Assembly (NCBI GenBank): GCA_034769895.1
Contig: JAWRYS010001461.1
Location: 910,311-974,310 of the forward strand
Length of the DNA stretch: 64,000 nt
DNA from: Magicicada septendecula
Taxonomy: Eukaryota; Arthropoda; Insecta; Hemiptera; Cicadidae
Reading direction: 5' to 3'
A program made the translations under genes and the position numbers. The notes beneath the pieces are model-generated. The model ran no database searches. It was not told the origin of the DNA and was given only the letters and a program-made list of their open reading frames with translations. Shown piece by piece: positions 42,609 through 55,688 of the stretch; within the stretch, counting starts at the first letter, position 1; the number at the start of each line of letters is the position of its first letter.

Positions 42609-43106
42609 GTTTTGGGAGGATCGTGTAGGCGTATGTTTGCCGTAGCAGATTTAGCGTTACCCAGGGTGCACCAACTAGGAGGTACTGCTACTTTGCACCC
42701 CACACAACTATACGCTCATCATGCTATCGACAGCAGTTGTTACATAACGTGTATGTATTCCCTACACGGTACACTATAACATAATTGTGACAATATGGCC
42801 AAAATAATTTACACGTTAAATGTATGACTTTATTTAAAAATTTAAAAACAATAATTTATACAAAGGTTTTTTAAAAATATATAAACACTTGGTATGTTTC
42901 ACAGGTTTTTTATTTAACTCCGACAGCTGTTTCGACTTACTTAAGCCATTGTCAAAGAGCTGAGTGAACACTAAACAGAGGATGTAGGCTAAGGGTGGTT
43001 GACATCTGTTTAGGGCGAGTATCGGAAAACATATGTGAGATGTGAAGATAGTGTAAGGGGACATTTCAGCCCACATAGTGGTTTGGGGGGAAAAGAAATA
43101 TAAATT
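42609..43106 (-). other. 5' flank of the non-LTR block, chimeric, no ORF1
   Basis: Positions 42609-42822 look like a 5' UTR and hold a short inverted pair (ggtgcaccaac / tttgcacc region 42668-42700). Positions 42823-43106 are AT-rich and different in character. On the minus strand they include GTCGAAACAGCTGTCGGAG, then an A-rich stretch with AATAAA, resembling the 3' end of another element (possibly Penelope-like). An 80-codon frame at 42834-43076 has no recognised domain. Confidence 0.45.
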
Positions 43107-45990
43107 TTAATTAATTGGTTTGTTAACTACTACACAATTTATTGAGTATGTAGCTGTAATTTAAAATCTTGTTAAGCTTCCTAGGTGAAGCGTCAAATAG
43201 AATAATAATTTGTTGTGATTGTTATTGATTACGTATACCTATGTAATATTAAATTATTGTTTTAGAAGTCGTTGTTCAATTTATTTGATGTCATATACTA
43301 AATTTTAATCTTTAGGTGTTTTCAAATAATTGACAACATACACAAGGCTTTGCAAGGTTAACTTAATTTATTATACTTAATAGCATTGATGTCACTTACT
43401 TAATTTATTACAATTATTAATAGCATTGATGTCACTTACTTAATCTCCTGAAAAGAAATACAACAGATATCTTGCAATTTTACTGGCTACATCAATCTAT
43501 CATTTATTATTTTGTTAACACTTGCTTACTTTCCTATACTCTTCATCTAGGTACTTATTAGACTTTAACCATCATTATTATACATTTTATTCTATATTAA
43601 ACAATTCTTAATAAATGGATTCATGAAGAGTGGATATCAATTACTATCATCTGTAATAGTTGTCTTATGAATTTACCCTTGCTAGCTACTAGTTATTACT
43701 TTCTTTAAATATTATTACTTATGAGTTCTTTCAGATGAAAGACAGTGTTTTACTTAATTAGCAGTGTATGAATATAAAATTTACTTGATGTATGTTAATC
43801 CGTTCTATGGCGACAAGTCCTCTGCGCTGTCATCCTGTTTCCTTGTCTCTCCAAGTTTCTGGAAGTCCTTGCAGCTGGCATTATCACCTCGTAGAATGCA
43901 ATCGCACTTATCACTTCTCTTCTCGCACTCCGACACATATATATAACTTTTGGTTTAGTTCGGGTGATTTGACTTTCGAATGTTAGTACATGTTACAGTA
44001 TTTGATAATTCTAAATTTTGCTGAATTGTTTCTACTCAAGTGTCATTACATTATTCTGAGTATGATAAGGATTTCTTGAAATATACTAATTGTTGTATGC
44101 TCTGTGATTTTTATTCGCACTGTTTTTCCGCGGATTTACTTCGTTAACACGCCATTTGTTTATATTTAATGGTGTTAATAATTATTATTGCCTCTAATTT
44201 CATGCATGACCGTAATTAGTTCTCTACCGGTTCTCTTTTGATATCACTGTTGCGGCTTTTTGTCTATCTCTTACACATTTACCGCACTTCTGCTCCAATT
44301 AACGTCTTTTATAATAATTTTAACTCAAGGCGACCAACTTAGTCGATTTTAGTTATACTTCGTCATGTCTTTAAAAAAAAACACTAAGTTCCATTACCGG
44401 CTTCCGATTCTCGACTGTTCGTACTTATAAACTCACACCGATTCTTCAACCGATACGACTTTTCTCCGTTACGGCATCCGCACTCCCGTCAGTTCCGATA
44501 TATAAATTATACGACACTTGATATCTGACTCTCGACTTCGGCTATTAGATATAAGATATAAAACTTCCGACACAAGACTTCCGATATACAACTCCAGCGT
44601 TCATACTCTCTGATCTATGAAACAAGACTTAAGACTCTAAGAGAACATACTCTCCGGTATAAGAATAAAAACTTAAGACCCCCGCTCGCGATCAACACTC
44701 TAGTTTATACCCCAAAAATCCCACTACCTACTCTTCTTCCCACTCAACTTCTCAACTTCTTCGTTTCTATTGGTTTTCGTTTGTTTTCTGCTGGAAACTC
44801 CGCCTTAACACTCTAGATTTTCTTTTGGCTTCTTTTTTTATTCGTTTCTCCAGCTCGTTTCCTTGGCAACCACTTCTTGTAGGAACGTTCTCCTCAATTC
44901 TCGACTCTGATAGGCTTCCTTATTCCCTACCCTTACAAGTTCCTGGTTGGCTCCACCCATCATTTGAGTCGGATGACCAATTTAACGGCTGTCTATCACC
45001 CTTGTATCTTCGCGTCTTGCCCTTTTTAGACAGAGTGCTTTTAATTGCTGTGTGGCCCTCTCATCTGCCCTTTTGTTCAACACGTGTACTGCTTCTTACC
45101 CGTGACCAATGCTCGAATTGTCTACTAGTTTCTCCTAGCCGCTCCCACGATGAGTGTGGTCAATTCCGAGTATTCCAGAAGCTGCTACATCTGCCCTCCA
45201 AGCCTTCCTTCGCCGCGTACCCTTCTGGTAAAGCTGGACGTCCCGCCGTTCGTTTCATTGTGCAAACGTATTGTCGTCACTCAAGCCGGGCTTTTCCTGT
45301 CTATTGTAGCAATGTAACACTGCGTTTGGTGTGCAGCTCAACGCACGTGGCTAATTGTCTTTTGGATAGCGTCGTTATGTCGCCTTGTCAGCGATCTTTT
45401 GTCTCTTCTTAGCGATACATTTCGCCTTTGTTTCTCTTGGGTCAAGCACGTCACCCGCAATTCGCTTAACCAGACAGCTGCTACGACAGAGGCATTGTTC
45501 TCCTACACCCTGTCTTCCTTTGTCTTGGACAACACATGTTACCGAGCCATCGTATATCTTTGTATAGCTGTCAGCAACCCTCACTTACAAAAAAATTTTA
45601 TTTAGAAATTTTAGCGTTATAATTGTCCCCAATTTGTGTCGATTGATCAATCTTCCGGATCAAAATGGAGCCAAATTCACGCCCGTTATCTCTGGTATTC
45701 TTCAGTGCTCATCTTTCCATGAATAGGGTGTAGCAGAAGTGGCATCTTCTTGGGTTGACCTACTGTCTGGTGGCACCTTGGTCCCTATACTGAATTTATT
45801 GCTGATATCCCCCTTTTATGAACCCATTTTTACATAGATCTTTACCTAATTAAACATTTATGAGCTTAATTATTTTACATTTTATTGCTACCTTATCTAT
45901 GAATTTATTGCCGCTACATATTATTTTAATTTAATCAATATTTCATACAAATACGAAAAAAAACTAAATTATATGCTCATTACAAATATA
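43107..45990. repeat. Type-A segment (phase 1444-4327) inside type-B unit 1
   Basis: 2884 bp matching 29836-32719. Marker variants set it apart from units 1-5: cttcgcgtc (near 45008), catcatttgag (near 44960), cttctttttt (near 44832), aattttagcg (near 45607) and one extra A near 44375. It contains the GC-richer block with a TTG-initiated frame (44825-45412) and no gene. Confidence 0.93.
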
Positions 45991-46011
45991 CTTTACTTAC
46001 TTTACTTTACT

Positions 46012-48576
46012 TTATCCAATCCCCGCTCTCGGCAGTTCAGCCATTCGGCGGCGAGCCTCCCAGTACAGACAGGATAAAGTTCGCGTTTGCAGGTTCGCCA
46101 GTTCAGGACAGACAGGCAGGTGTTGTCCATCCATCATTCCTCCATTGCACAGCGGGCAGATGTTGGAATTCACCAGGCCGAATCGGTGTAAATGGGCTTG
46201 GAGGTAGTCGTGGCCAGTGCATAGTCTGAACTCCGCGACCGCAGTCGATCTCTTGAGGGTTTGTGAAATTGGTGTTGTAAGAAGAGACTCCCACTTTTTG
46301 CCTCTGCCGGCTTCTGTATGTATTTGTTTCAGGTAGTTCTTTACGGCCATGTCAATCTGATATTTCGCCGATGATAGGCTAGTGGGGGTGTCAGGTTGCT
46401 GCATTAGGGCTCCATTTTTTGCAAGCTTGTCCGCTTCTTCATTTCCGTTAACACCAACATGGCTGGGGATCCATTGTAGGTGGACAACCCAGTTGCCATG
46501 TATGAGGGTAGCGAGAACTTCACGTGTACGGAGCGTCAAGATGCAGTCCGTGGGACTGTTTTCAGCTAGTGCGACAATGGCGGCTTGAGAATCGATAAAG
46601 AAGACGACTCGCTTTAGTTGGATACTTTGGCATTTAGCTAGTTGTTCTGCGGCCATTTGGATAGCTTTGACTTCGCCGTCGTAGTTGCTGGAGTGCAGTC
46701 CCACAGCACAGCTTATTTGGAAAATTTTAGAATATGCTCCGGCACCAGTTCCACGGTTGGGTAACATTGATCCATCAGTAAAAATATGCAACCATTCCTT
46801 TTCAGGATAGAGGGTGTGGATTGTTTCTATAGCGGATTTTTTGAGTTCATGTGGATCTGTAAGGTATTTTGGCGCCGACTGGTCAATCAGAGTTAGTCTT
46901 TTCACCGGCGTTGCATCAAAAACAGTGTTGTATACTTGCAGGGGTGCAGGGTTTCCCGTATTGACCTTGTATTTGTCTCTGAGTGTCTCAGCCCATTGGA
47001 TAGGGGTAGTTTGCGTTTTTAATCTATGGTTTGCTGGCGTAAAACCGTTCCAGTGTTTGTGGTCAACTCGTCTAGATCTTTCCCAGAACTTGAGTGTTAA
47101 TTTCTCTCTTCTTGAAGTGAGTGGCTCTATGTCGGTTTGAATTTCCATCGCTTGAATTGGTGTTGAGAAAGCGCCACCTGTGATGATTCTGAGCGCGTCG
47201 TTCTGGACTTTGTCGAGCCTCTTCAGGTTATTGGAGCTTGCAAGGGAGGTTACTTCGCTGGCGTAGTCCATGGTGGGTCTCACGTATGATTTGTATGCGG
47301 TTGCTAGCACATCTTGGGTACATCCCCATTTTGTCGCTGCTAGCCGTTTCAATAAGCTTATGCGCTTCCCTCCCCGCTCAGCGGTTTCCTGGATGTGGCT
47401 GTTGAATGTCAGTTTTGTGTCTAGCTTGACGCCCAGGTATCTCGCAATCGAAGTTTCAGGCAGGTTAGTTCCTTTATACAGAAGTTCGATTTTTGGAGGT
47501 TTAGTAGAGAGGGTAAAAAGTTGAAAAACCGTTTTATCAGGACTTATTACCATTTTGTTGCTGTCTGCCCAGGTTGCGACGTTTTTTAAAACAGAGTTGA
47601 CTACTGATTCAAGGTGGGAGGTGCTGCTTGTAGTTGCCCACAGGATGACCTCATCTGCGTATAGAAGACAGGATATTCCAGGTATCTTATTGATCGCTGT
47701 TGTTAAGTCATTGATCATAATGTTGAAGAGCAGACAGCTGATTACTGCGCCTTGGGGTAGTCCTTGTCGCTGTAATTTGTACTTAGAAGTGGTATTAAAG
47801 AATTTAGTTCTGATGTAGCGTTCGGTTAGAAAGTTTTTTATCCATGTGAGCATGTTGTTCTTCACTCCGAGCTCTCTGAGTTTGTATAGAAGTAGTGCGC
47901 GCCAAACTTTGTCGTACGCAGCCTTGAAATCGATTAACACAGCCAGTGTCGATTGTTTTCGATGGAAGCCGTCTTTAACCGCCTGAGTGAATTTAACTAT
48001 TTGGTCTATTGTAGATCGATGTTGACGGAATCCTGCTTGAGCATCGCTGATTGCACCACTAGACTCTAGGAAAGTTCTTAGTCTGCGTTCCACCATCTTT
48101 TCCGCTATTTTGCAGCACACGCTGGTTAGCGAAATGGGCCTGTAGCTGCTCAGGCTGCTTCGAGGTTTTCCTTTTTTATAGATGGGGATTATCTCAGCTT
48201 TTTTCCATTGGTGAGGAATCCGCTTATCCCATGTTAGGTTGATAAGTTTTATGAAACATAGTTTAGCAGTGGTCCCAAGGTTCTTTAGGAAATCTGGGAA
48301 AATATTGTCAGGTCCAGCAGACTTGCAATTTTTTAAATCCCTTAAAGCTATTTCTAACTCTTGTATAGAGAAACGGGCAATCATAGAGCGGTGCTCTTCT
48401 TTAGTTGCTACGCTTGTTGTTTGGCTCATTTGCACGCTTTTTCTTTCAGGACCGCTGACTTTCAGGGAGCTAACTGAGGCATAGAATTTGCAAAGACTGT
48501 TGGCTACTTGCACTGGACTGGTGAGGAGCTTGTCGTTCACTTTCATGGGTTCCCATGCCTTGCTTCTTCTTGTCAT
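46012..48576 (-). pseudogene. RT-RNase H, copy 2
   Basis: The predicted protein is the same as copy 1 over all 854 codons, including YADE and the out-of-register start, so the lesions predate the duplication. Confidence 0.92.
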
Positions 48577-49720
48577 TATTTAAGCTTGATAGGAAATTGT
48601 GGGCTTTGGTGCCGTCCCTTCTGAAATCTAGTTTGGCGACAAAGTTCCTGTATGTACTTTCCTTGGCTTGGATGATGGCCCGAGTGAGAGCTGCTTGCTT
48701 CCTTCTTAATTCAGCACAGTCTTGTAGTAGCTTCGTTCTCTCAGCTTTCCTTCTCGCCTTGTTCCTTTCCTTCTGGAGATCGGTGAGAGTCGCATTCCAA
48801 AAGGGTTTATATTTTTTAACACTTCCTCGAGGTATGCTCTTCTTAGCAGTTTCTAGGATACCCTTAATAAATCTGTTAGTTGATTGATCAGGATTATCGG
48901 TGATGATACAAGGGGTGAGTATTTGGTTGGAGAATAGACTGAACTTCGGCCAGTTCGCCTTTTTGAAATTCCATCGCGGTAAGCGAGGCTCAATGGGGTT
49001 CTTCTGCTTGCTCCTTATGCTTAGCGCTAGGGTTCGGTGTCCACATCCTCCTATAGCTTCCTTAAGGGATATATTGGATCTGCTTACGAGATTGGCTTGA
49101 ACTATCGCCAAATCGGGGGTGCTGTTGTGTCCAGCGAATGATAAGAAGGTTGGTTCAGTCACGAGGTGAATCAGGTTTGTAGTATCAATCAGGTTTTCAA
49201 TGGCGTGGCCAGGAGCATTAGTGTCCGAGTATCCCCATCGAGGGGAGTGTGCATTAAAATCTCCAATGACGATGCTGTTTCGGTGTCGGGATGCGTCTGC
49301 TATGTCGTCTGTACTGATCTTGTTATTTGGCGGGTTGTATATTCCAATGATCTTAAACAGGTGTCCATTATTCCACACTTTGATATTGACAGCTTCATGT
49401 TTATCTGTTTGTGTCATGGTGTGTAAAACGGCGAACTCGCATGCCATTGTGCTCTTTACTCCCACTATGATGCCTGAGGCCACTTGTCTTGCTCGAAGTA
49501 AAACATAATTTGTGTAATTCGTCACATTAAAACAATCACTGGAGTCCGTAGAAGCTCCGGCTTCAACTAAGATGAAAACATCTGCGTCAAACGTTAAAAC
49601 TTGAGTCTTGAACTCACAAAATTTTGAGGTGTTCAGGCCTCCCGCATTCCAAAATAATATTCGGAGGCCATCGTTGAAGCCCTTAGAAGGGCTGGTTTTC
49701 CTCTTAGCTCTTCCTGTCAT
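48470..49720 (-). pseudogene. Endonuclease part of ORF2, copy 2
   Basis: The predicted protein is identical to copy 1, including CGH in place of SDH and the overlap in the wrong register with the RT frame. Confidence 0.9.
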
Positions 49721-50218
49721 GTTTTGGGAGGATCGTGTAGGCGTATGTTTGCCGTAGCAGATTTAGCGTTACCCAGGGTGCACCAACTAGGAGGTACTGC
49801 TACTTTGCACCCCACACAACTATACGCTCATCATGCTATCGACAGCAGTTGTTACATAACGTGTATGTATTCCCTACACGGTACACTATAACATAATTGT
49901 GACAATATGGCCAAAATAATTTACACGTTAATTGTATGACTTTATTTAAAAATTTAAAAACAATAATTTATACAAAGGTTTTTTAAAAATATATAAACAC
50001 TTGGTATGTTTCACAGGTTTTTTATTTAACTCCGACAGCTGTTTCGACTTACTTAAGCCATTGTCAAAGAGCTGAGTGAACACTAAACAGAGGATGTAGG
50101 CTAAGGGTGGTTGACATCTGTTTAGGGCGAGTATCGGAAAACATATGTGAGATGTGAAGATAGTGTAAGGGGACATTTCAGCCCACATAGTGGTTTGGGG
50201 GGAAAAGAAATATAAATT
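49721..50218 (-). other. 5' flank of non-LTR block, copy 2
   Basis: It has the same chimeric structure as 42609-43106, with an 80-codon frame at 49946-50188 that is not claimed as a gene. Confidence 0.45.
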
Positions 50219-53102
50219 TTAATTAATTGGTTTGTTAACTACTACACAATTTATTGAGTATGTAGCTGTAATTTAAAATCTTGTTAAGCTTCCTAGGTGA
50301 AGCGTCAAATAGAATAATAATTTGTTGTGATTGTTATTGATTACGTATACCTATGTAATATTAAATTATTGTTTTAGAAGTCGTTGTTCAATTTATTTGA
50401 TGTCATATACTAAATTTTAATCTTTAGGTGTTTTCAAATAATTGACAACATACACAAGGCTTTGCAAGGTTAACTTAATTTATTATACTTAATAGCATTG
50501 ATGTCACTTACTTAATTTATTACAATTATTAATAGCATTGATGTCACTTACTTAATCTCCTGAAAAGAAATACAACAGATATCTTGCAATTTTACTGGCT
50601 ACATCAATCTATCATTTATTATTTTGTTAACACTTGCTTACTTTCCTATACTCTTCATCTAGATACTTATTAGACTTTAACCATCATTATTATACATTTT
50701 ATTCTATATTAAACAATTCTTAATAAATGGATTCATGAAGAGTGGATATCAATTACTATCATCTGTAATAGTTGTCTTATGAATTTACCCTTGCTAGCTA
50801 CTAGTTATTACTTTCTTTAAATATTATTACTTATGAGTTCTTTCAGATGAAAGACAGTGTTTTACTTAATTAGCAGTGTATGAATATAAAATTTACTTGA
50901 TGTATGTTAATCCGTTCTATGGCGACAAGTCCTCTGCGCTGTCATCCTGTTTCCTTGTCTCTCCAAGTTTCTGGAAGTCCTTGCAGCTGGCATTATCACC
51001 TCGTAGAATGCAATCGCACTTATCACTTCTCTTCTCGCACTCCGACACATATATATAACTTTTGGTTTAGTTCGGGTGATTTGACTTTCGAATGTTAGTA
51101 CATGTTACAGTATTTGATAATTCTAAATTTTGCTGAATTGTTTCTACTCAAGTGTCATTACATTATTCTGAGTATGATAAGGATTTCTTGAAATATACTA
51201 ATTGTTGTATGCTCTGTGATTTTTATTCGCACTGTTTTTCCGCGGATTTACTTCGTTAACACGCCATTTGTTTATATTTAATGGTGTTAATAATTATTAT
51301 TGCCTCTAATTTCATGCATGACCGTAATTAGTTCTCTACCGGTTCTCTTTTGATATCACTGTTGCGGCTTTTTGTCTATCTCTTACACATTTACCGCACT
51401 TCTGCTCCAATTAACGTCTTTTATAATAATTTTAACTCAAGGCGACCAACTTAGTCGATTTTAGTTATACTTCGTCATGTCTTTAAAAAAAAACACTAAG
51501 TTCCATTACCGGCTTCCGATTCTCGACTGTTCGTACTTATAAACTCACACCGATTCTTCAACCGATACGACTTTTCTCCGTTACGGCATCCGCACTCCCG
51601 TCAGTTCCGATATATAAATTATACGACACTTGATATCTGACTCTCGACTTCGGCTATTAGATATAAGATATAAAACTTCCGACACAAGACTTCCGATATA
51701 CAACTCCAGCGTTCATACTCTCTGATCTATGAAACAAGACTTAAGACTCTAAGAGAACATACTCTCCGGTATAAGAATAAAAACTTAAGACCCCCGCTCG
51801 CGATCAACACTCTAGTTTATACCCCAAAAATCCCACTACCTACTCTTCTTCCCACTCAACTTCTCAACTTCTTCGTTTCTATTGGTTTTCGTTTGTTTTC
51901 TGCTGGAAACTCCGCCTTAACACTCTAGATTTTCTTTTGGCTTCTTTTTTTATTCGTTTCTCCAGCTCGTTTCCTTGGCAACCACTTCTTGTAGGAACGT
52001 TCTCCTCAATTCTCGACTCTGATAGGCTTCCTTATTCCCTACCCTTACAAGTTCCTGGTTGGCTCCACCCATCATTTGAGTCGGATGACCAATTTAACGG
52101 CTGTCTATCACCCTTGTATCTTCGCGTCTTGCCCTTTTTAGACAGAGTGCTTTTAATTGCTGTGTGGCCCTCTCATCTGCCCTTTTGTTCAACACGTGTA
52201 CTGCTTCTTACCCGTGACCAATGCTCGAATTGTCTACTAGTTTCTCCTAGCCGCTCCCACGATGAGTGTGGTCAATTCCGAGTATTCCAGAAGCTGCTAC
52301 ATCTGCCCTCCAAGCCTTCCTTCGCCGCGTACCCTTCTGGTAAAGCTGGACGTCCCGCCGTTCGTTTCATTGTGCAAACGTATTGTCGTCACTCAAGCCG
52401 GGCTTTTCCTGTCTATTGTAGCAATGTAACACTGCGTTTGGTGTGCAGCTCAACGCACGTGGCTAATTGTCTTTTGGATAGCGTCGTTATGTCGCCTTGT
52501 CAGCGATCTTTTGTCTCTTCTTAGCGATACATTTCGCCTTTGTTTCTCTTGGGTCAAGCACGTCACCCGCAATTCGCTTAACCAGACAGCTGCTACGACA
52601 GAGGCATTGTTCTCCTACACCCTGTCTTCCTTTGTCTTGGACAACACATGTTACCGAGCCATCGTATATCTTTGTATAGCTGTCAGCAACCCTCACTTAC
52701 AAAAAAATTTTATTTAGAAATTTTAGCGTTATAATTGTCCCCAATTTGTGTCGATTGATCAATCTTCCGGATCAAAATGGAGCCAAATTCACGCCCGTTA
52801 TCTCTGGTATTCTTCAGTGCTCATCTTTCCATGAATAGGGTGTAGCAGAAGTGGCATCTTCTTGGGTTGACCTACTGTCTGGTGGCACCTTGGTCCCTAT
52901 ACTGAATTTATTGCTGATATCCCCCTTTTATGAACCCATTTTTACATAGATCTTTACCTAATTAAACATTTATGAGCTTAATTATTTTACATTTTATTGC
53001 TACCTTATCTATGAATTTATTGCCGCTACATATTATTTTAATTTAATCAATATTTCATACAAATACGAAAAAAAACTAAATTATATGCTCATTACAAATA
53101 TA
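50219..53102. repeat. Type-A segment inside type-B unit 2
   Basis: It carries the type-B marker variants and differs from the first segment at the site near 50663 (ctagata in place of ctaggta). No gene is present. Confidence 0.93.
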
Positions 53103-53123
53103 CTTTACTTACTTTACTTTACT

Positions 53124-55688
53124 TTATCCAATCCCCGCTCTCGGCAGTTCAGCCATTCGGCGGCGAGCCTCCCAGTACAGACAGGATAAAGTTCGCGTTT
53201 GCAGGTTCGCCAGTTCAGGACAGACAGGCAGGTGTTGTCCATCCATCATTCCTCCATTGCACAGCGGGCAGATGTTGGAATTCACCAGGCCGAATCGGTG
53301 TAAATGGGCTTGGAGGTAGTCGTGGCCAGTGCATAGTCTGAACTCCGCGACCGCAGTCGATCTCTTGAGGGTTTGTGAAATTGGTGTTGTAAGAAGAGAC
53401 TCCCACTTTTTGCCTCTGCCGGCTTCTGTATGTATTTGTTTCAGGTAGTTCTTTACGGCCATGTCAATCTGATATTTCGCCGATGATAGGCTAGTGGGGG
53501 TGTCAGGTTGCTGCATTAGGGCTCCATTTTTTGCAAGCTTGTCCGCTTCTTCATTTCCGTTAACACCAACATGGCTGGGGATCCATTGTAGGTGGACAAC
53601 CCAGTTGCCATGTATGAGGGTAGCGAGAACTTCACGTGTACGGAGCGTCAAGATGCAGTCCGTGGGACTGTTTTCAGCTAGTGCGACAATGGCGGCTTGA
53701 GAATCGATAAAGAAGACGACTCGCTTTAGTTGGATACTTTGGCATTTAGCTAGTTGTTCTGCGGCCATTTGGATAGCTTTGACTTCGCCGTCGTAGTTGC
53801 TGGAGTGCAGTCCCACAGCACAGCTTATTTGGAAAATTTTAGAATATGCTCCGGCACCAGTTCCACGGTTGGGTAACATTGATCCATCAGTAAAAATATG
53901 CAACCATTCCTTTTCAGGATAGAGGGTGTGGATTGTTTCTATAGCGGATTTTTTGAGTTCATGTGGATCTGTAAGGTATTTTGGCGCCGACTGGTCAATC
54001 AGAGTTAGTCTTTTCACCGGCGTTGCATCAAAAACAGTGTTGTATACTTGCAGGGGTGCAGGGTTTCCCGTATTGACCTTGTATTTGTCTCTGAGTGTCT
54101 CAGCCCATTGGATAGGGGTAGTTTGCGTTTTTAATCTATGGTTTGCTGGCGTAAAACCGTTCCAGTGTTTGTGGTCAACTCGTCTAGATCTTTCCCAGAA
54201 CTTGAGTGTTAATTTCTCTCTTCTTGAAGTGAGTGGCTCTATGTCGGTTTGAATTTCCATCGCTTGAATTGGTGTTGAGAAAGCGCCACCTGTGATGATT
54301 CTGAGCGCGTCGTTCTGGACTTTGTCGAGCCTCTTCAGGTTATTGGAGCTTGCAAGGGAGGTTACTTCGCTGGCGTAGTCCATGGTGGGTCTCACGTATG
54401 ATTTGTATGCGGTTGCTAGCACATCTTGGGTACATCCCCATTTTGTCGCTGCTAGCCGTTTCAATAAGCTTATGCGCTTCCCTCCCCGCTCAGCGGTTTC
54501 CTGGATGTGGCTGTTGAATGTCAGTTTTGTGTCTAGCTTGACGCCCAGGTATCTCGCAATCGAAGTTTCAGGCAGGTTAGTTCCTTTATACAGAAGTTCG
54601 ATTTTTGGAGGTTTAGTAGAGAGGGTAAAAAGTTGAAAAACCGTTTTATCAGGACTTATTACCATTTTGTTGCTGTCTGCCCAGGTTGCGACGTTTTTTA
54701 AAACAGAGTTGACTACTGATTCAAGGTGGGAGGTGCTGCTTGTAGTTGCCCACAGGATGACCTCATCTGCGTATAGAAGACAGGATATTCCAGGTATCTT
54801 ATTGATCGCTGTTGTTAAGTCATTGATCATAATGTTGAAGAGCAGACAGCTGATTACTGCGCCTTGGGGTAGTCCTTGTCGCTGTAATTTGTACTTAGAA
54901 GTGGTATTAAAGAATTTAGTTCTGATGTAGCGTTCGGTTAGAAAGTTTTTTATCCATGTGAGCATGTTGTTCTTCACTCCGAGCTCTCTGAGTTTGTATA
55001 GAAGTAGTGCGCGCCAAACTTTGTCGTACGCAGCCTTGAAATCGATTAACACAGCCAGTGTCGATTGTTTTCGATGGAAGCCGTCTTTAACCGCCTGAGT
55101 GAATTTAACTATTTGGTCTATTGTAGATCGATGTTGACGGAATCCTGCTTGAGCATCGCTGATTGCACCACTAGACTCTAGGAAAGTTCTTAGTCTGCGT
55201 TCCACCATCTTTTCCGCTATTTTGCAGCACACGCTGGTTAGCGAAATGGGCCTGTAGCTGCTCAGGCTGCTTCGAGGTTTTCCTTTTTTATAGATGGGGA
55301 TTATCTCAGCTTTTTTCCATTGGTGAGGAATCCGCTTATCCCATGTTAGGTTGATAAGTTTTATGAAACATAGTTTAGCAGTGGTCCCAAGGTTCTTTAG
55401 GAAATCTGGGAAAATATTGTCAGGTCCAGCAGACTTGCAATTTTTTAAATCCCTTAAAGCTATTTCTAACTCTTGTATAGAGAAACGGGCAATCATAGAG
55501 CGGTGCTCTTCTTTAGTTGCTACGCTTGTTGTTTGGCTCATTTGCACGCTTTTTCTTTCAGGACCGCTGACTTTCAGGGAGCTAACTGAGGCATAGAATT
55601 TGCAAAGACTGTTGGCTACTTGCACTGGACTGGTGAGGAGCTTGTCGTTCACTTTCATGGGTTCCCATGCCTTGCTTCTTCTTGTCAT
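53124..55688 (-). pseudogene. RT-RNase H, copy 3
   Basis: 854 codons, same protein and same YADE box as copies 1 and 2. Confidence 0.92.

Larger units (their letters stand above)
38879..43106 (-). mobile_element. I/jockey-type non-LTR retrotransposon block, copy 1
   Basis: On the minus strand the order is a 5' flank of about 0.5 kb, an endonuclease frame (41358-42608), an RT-RNase H frame (38900-41464) and a TAAAG-repeat tail (38879-38902). RNase H inside ORF2 and a C-terminal CCHC motif fit the I-type group better than classic jockey. No ORF1 (gag-like) frame is present, so the element is 5'-incomplete or of a type lacking it. It does not sit in a simple insertion site: its left flank is unit phase 4327 and its right flank is phase 1444, so 3274 bp of type-A unit are missing. 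Confidence 0.93.
45991..50218 (-). mobile_element. I/jockey-type non-LTR block, copy 2
   Basis: It has the same ends and length as copy 1. The only difference noticed is attgt in place of aatgt near 49931. Confidence 0.93.

Noticed and set aside
42940-42990. Hammerhead ribozyme
   Set aside because: Only the GAAAC side is convincing; the CTGATGA core is absent (TTGACAA) and the stems could not be verified by eye.
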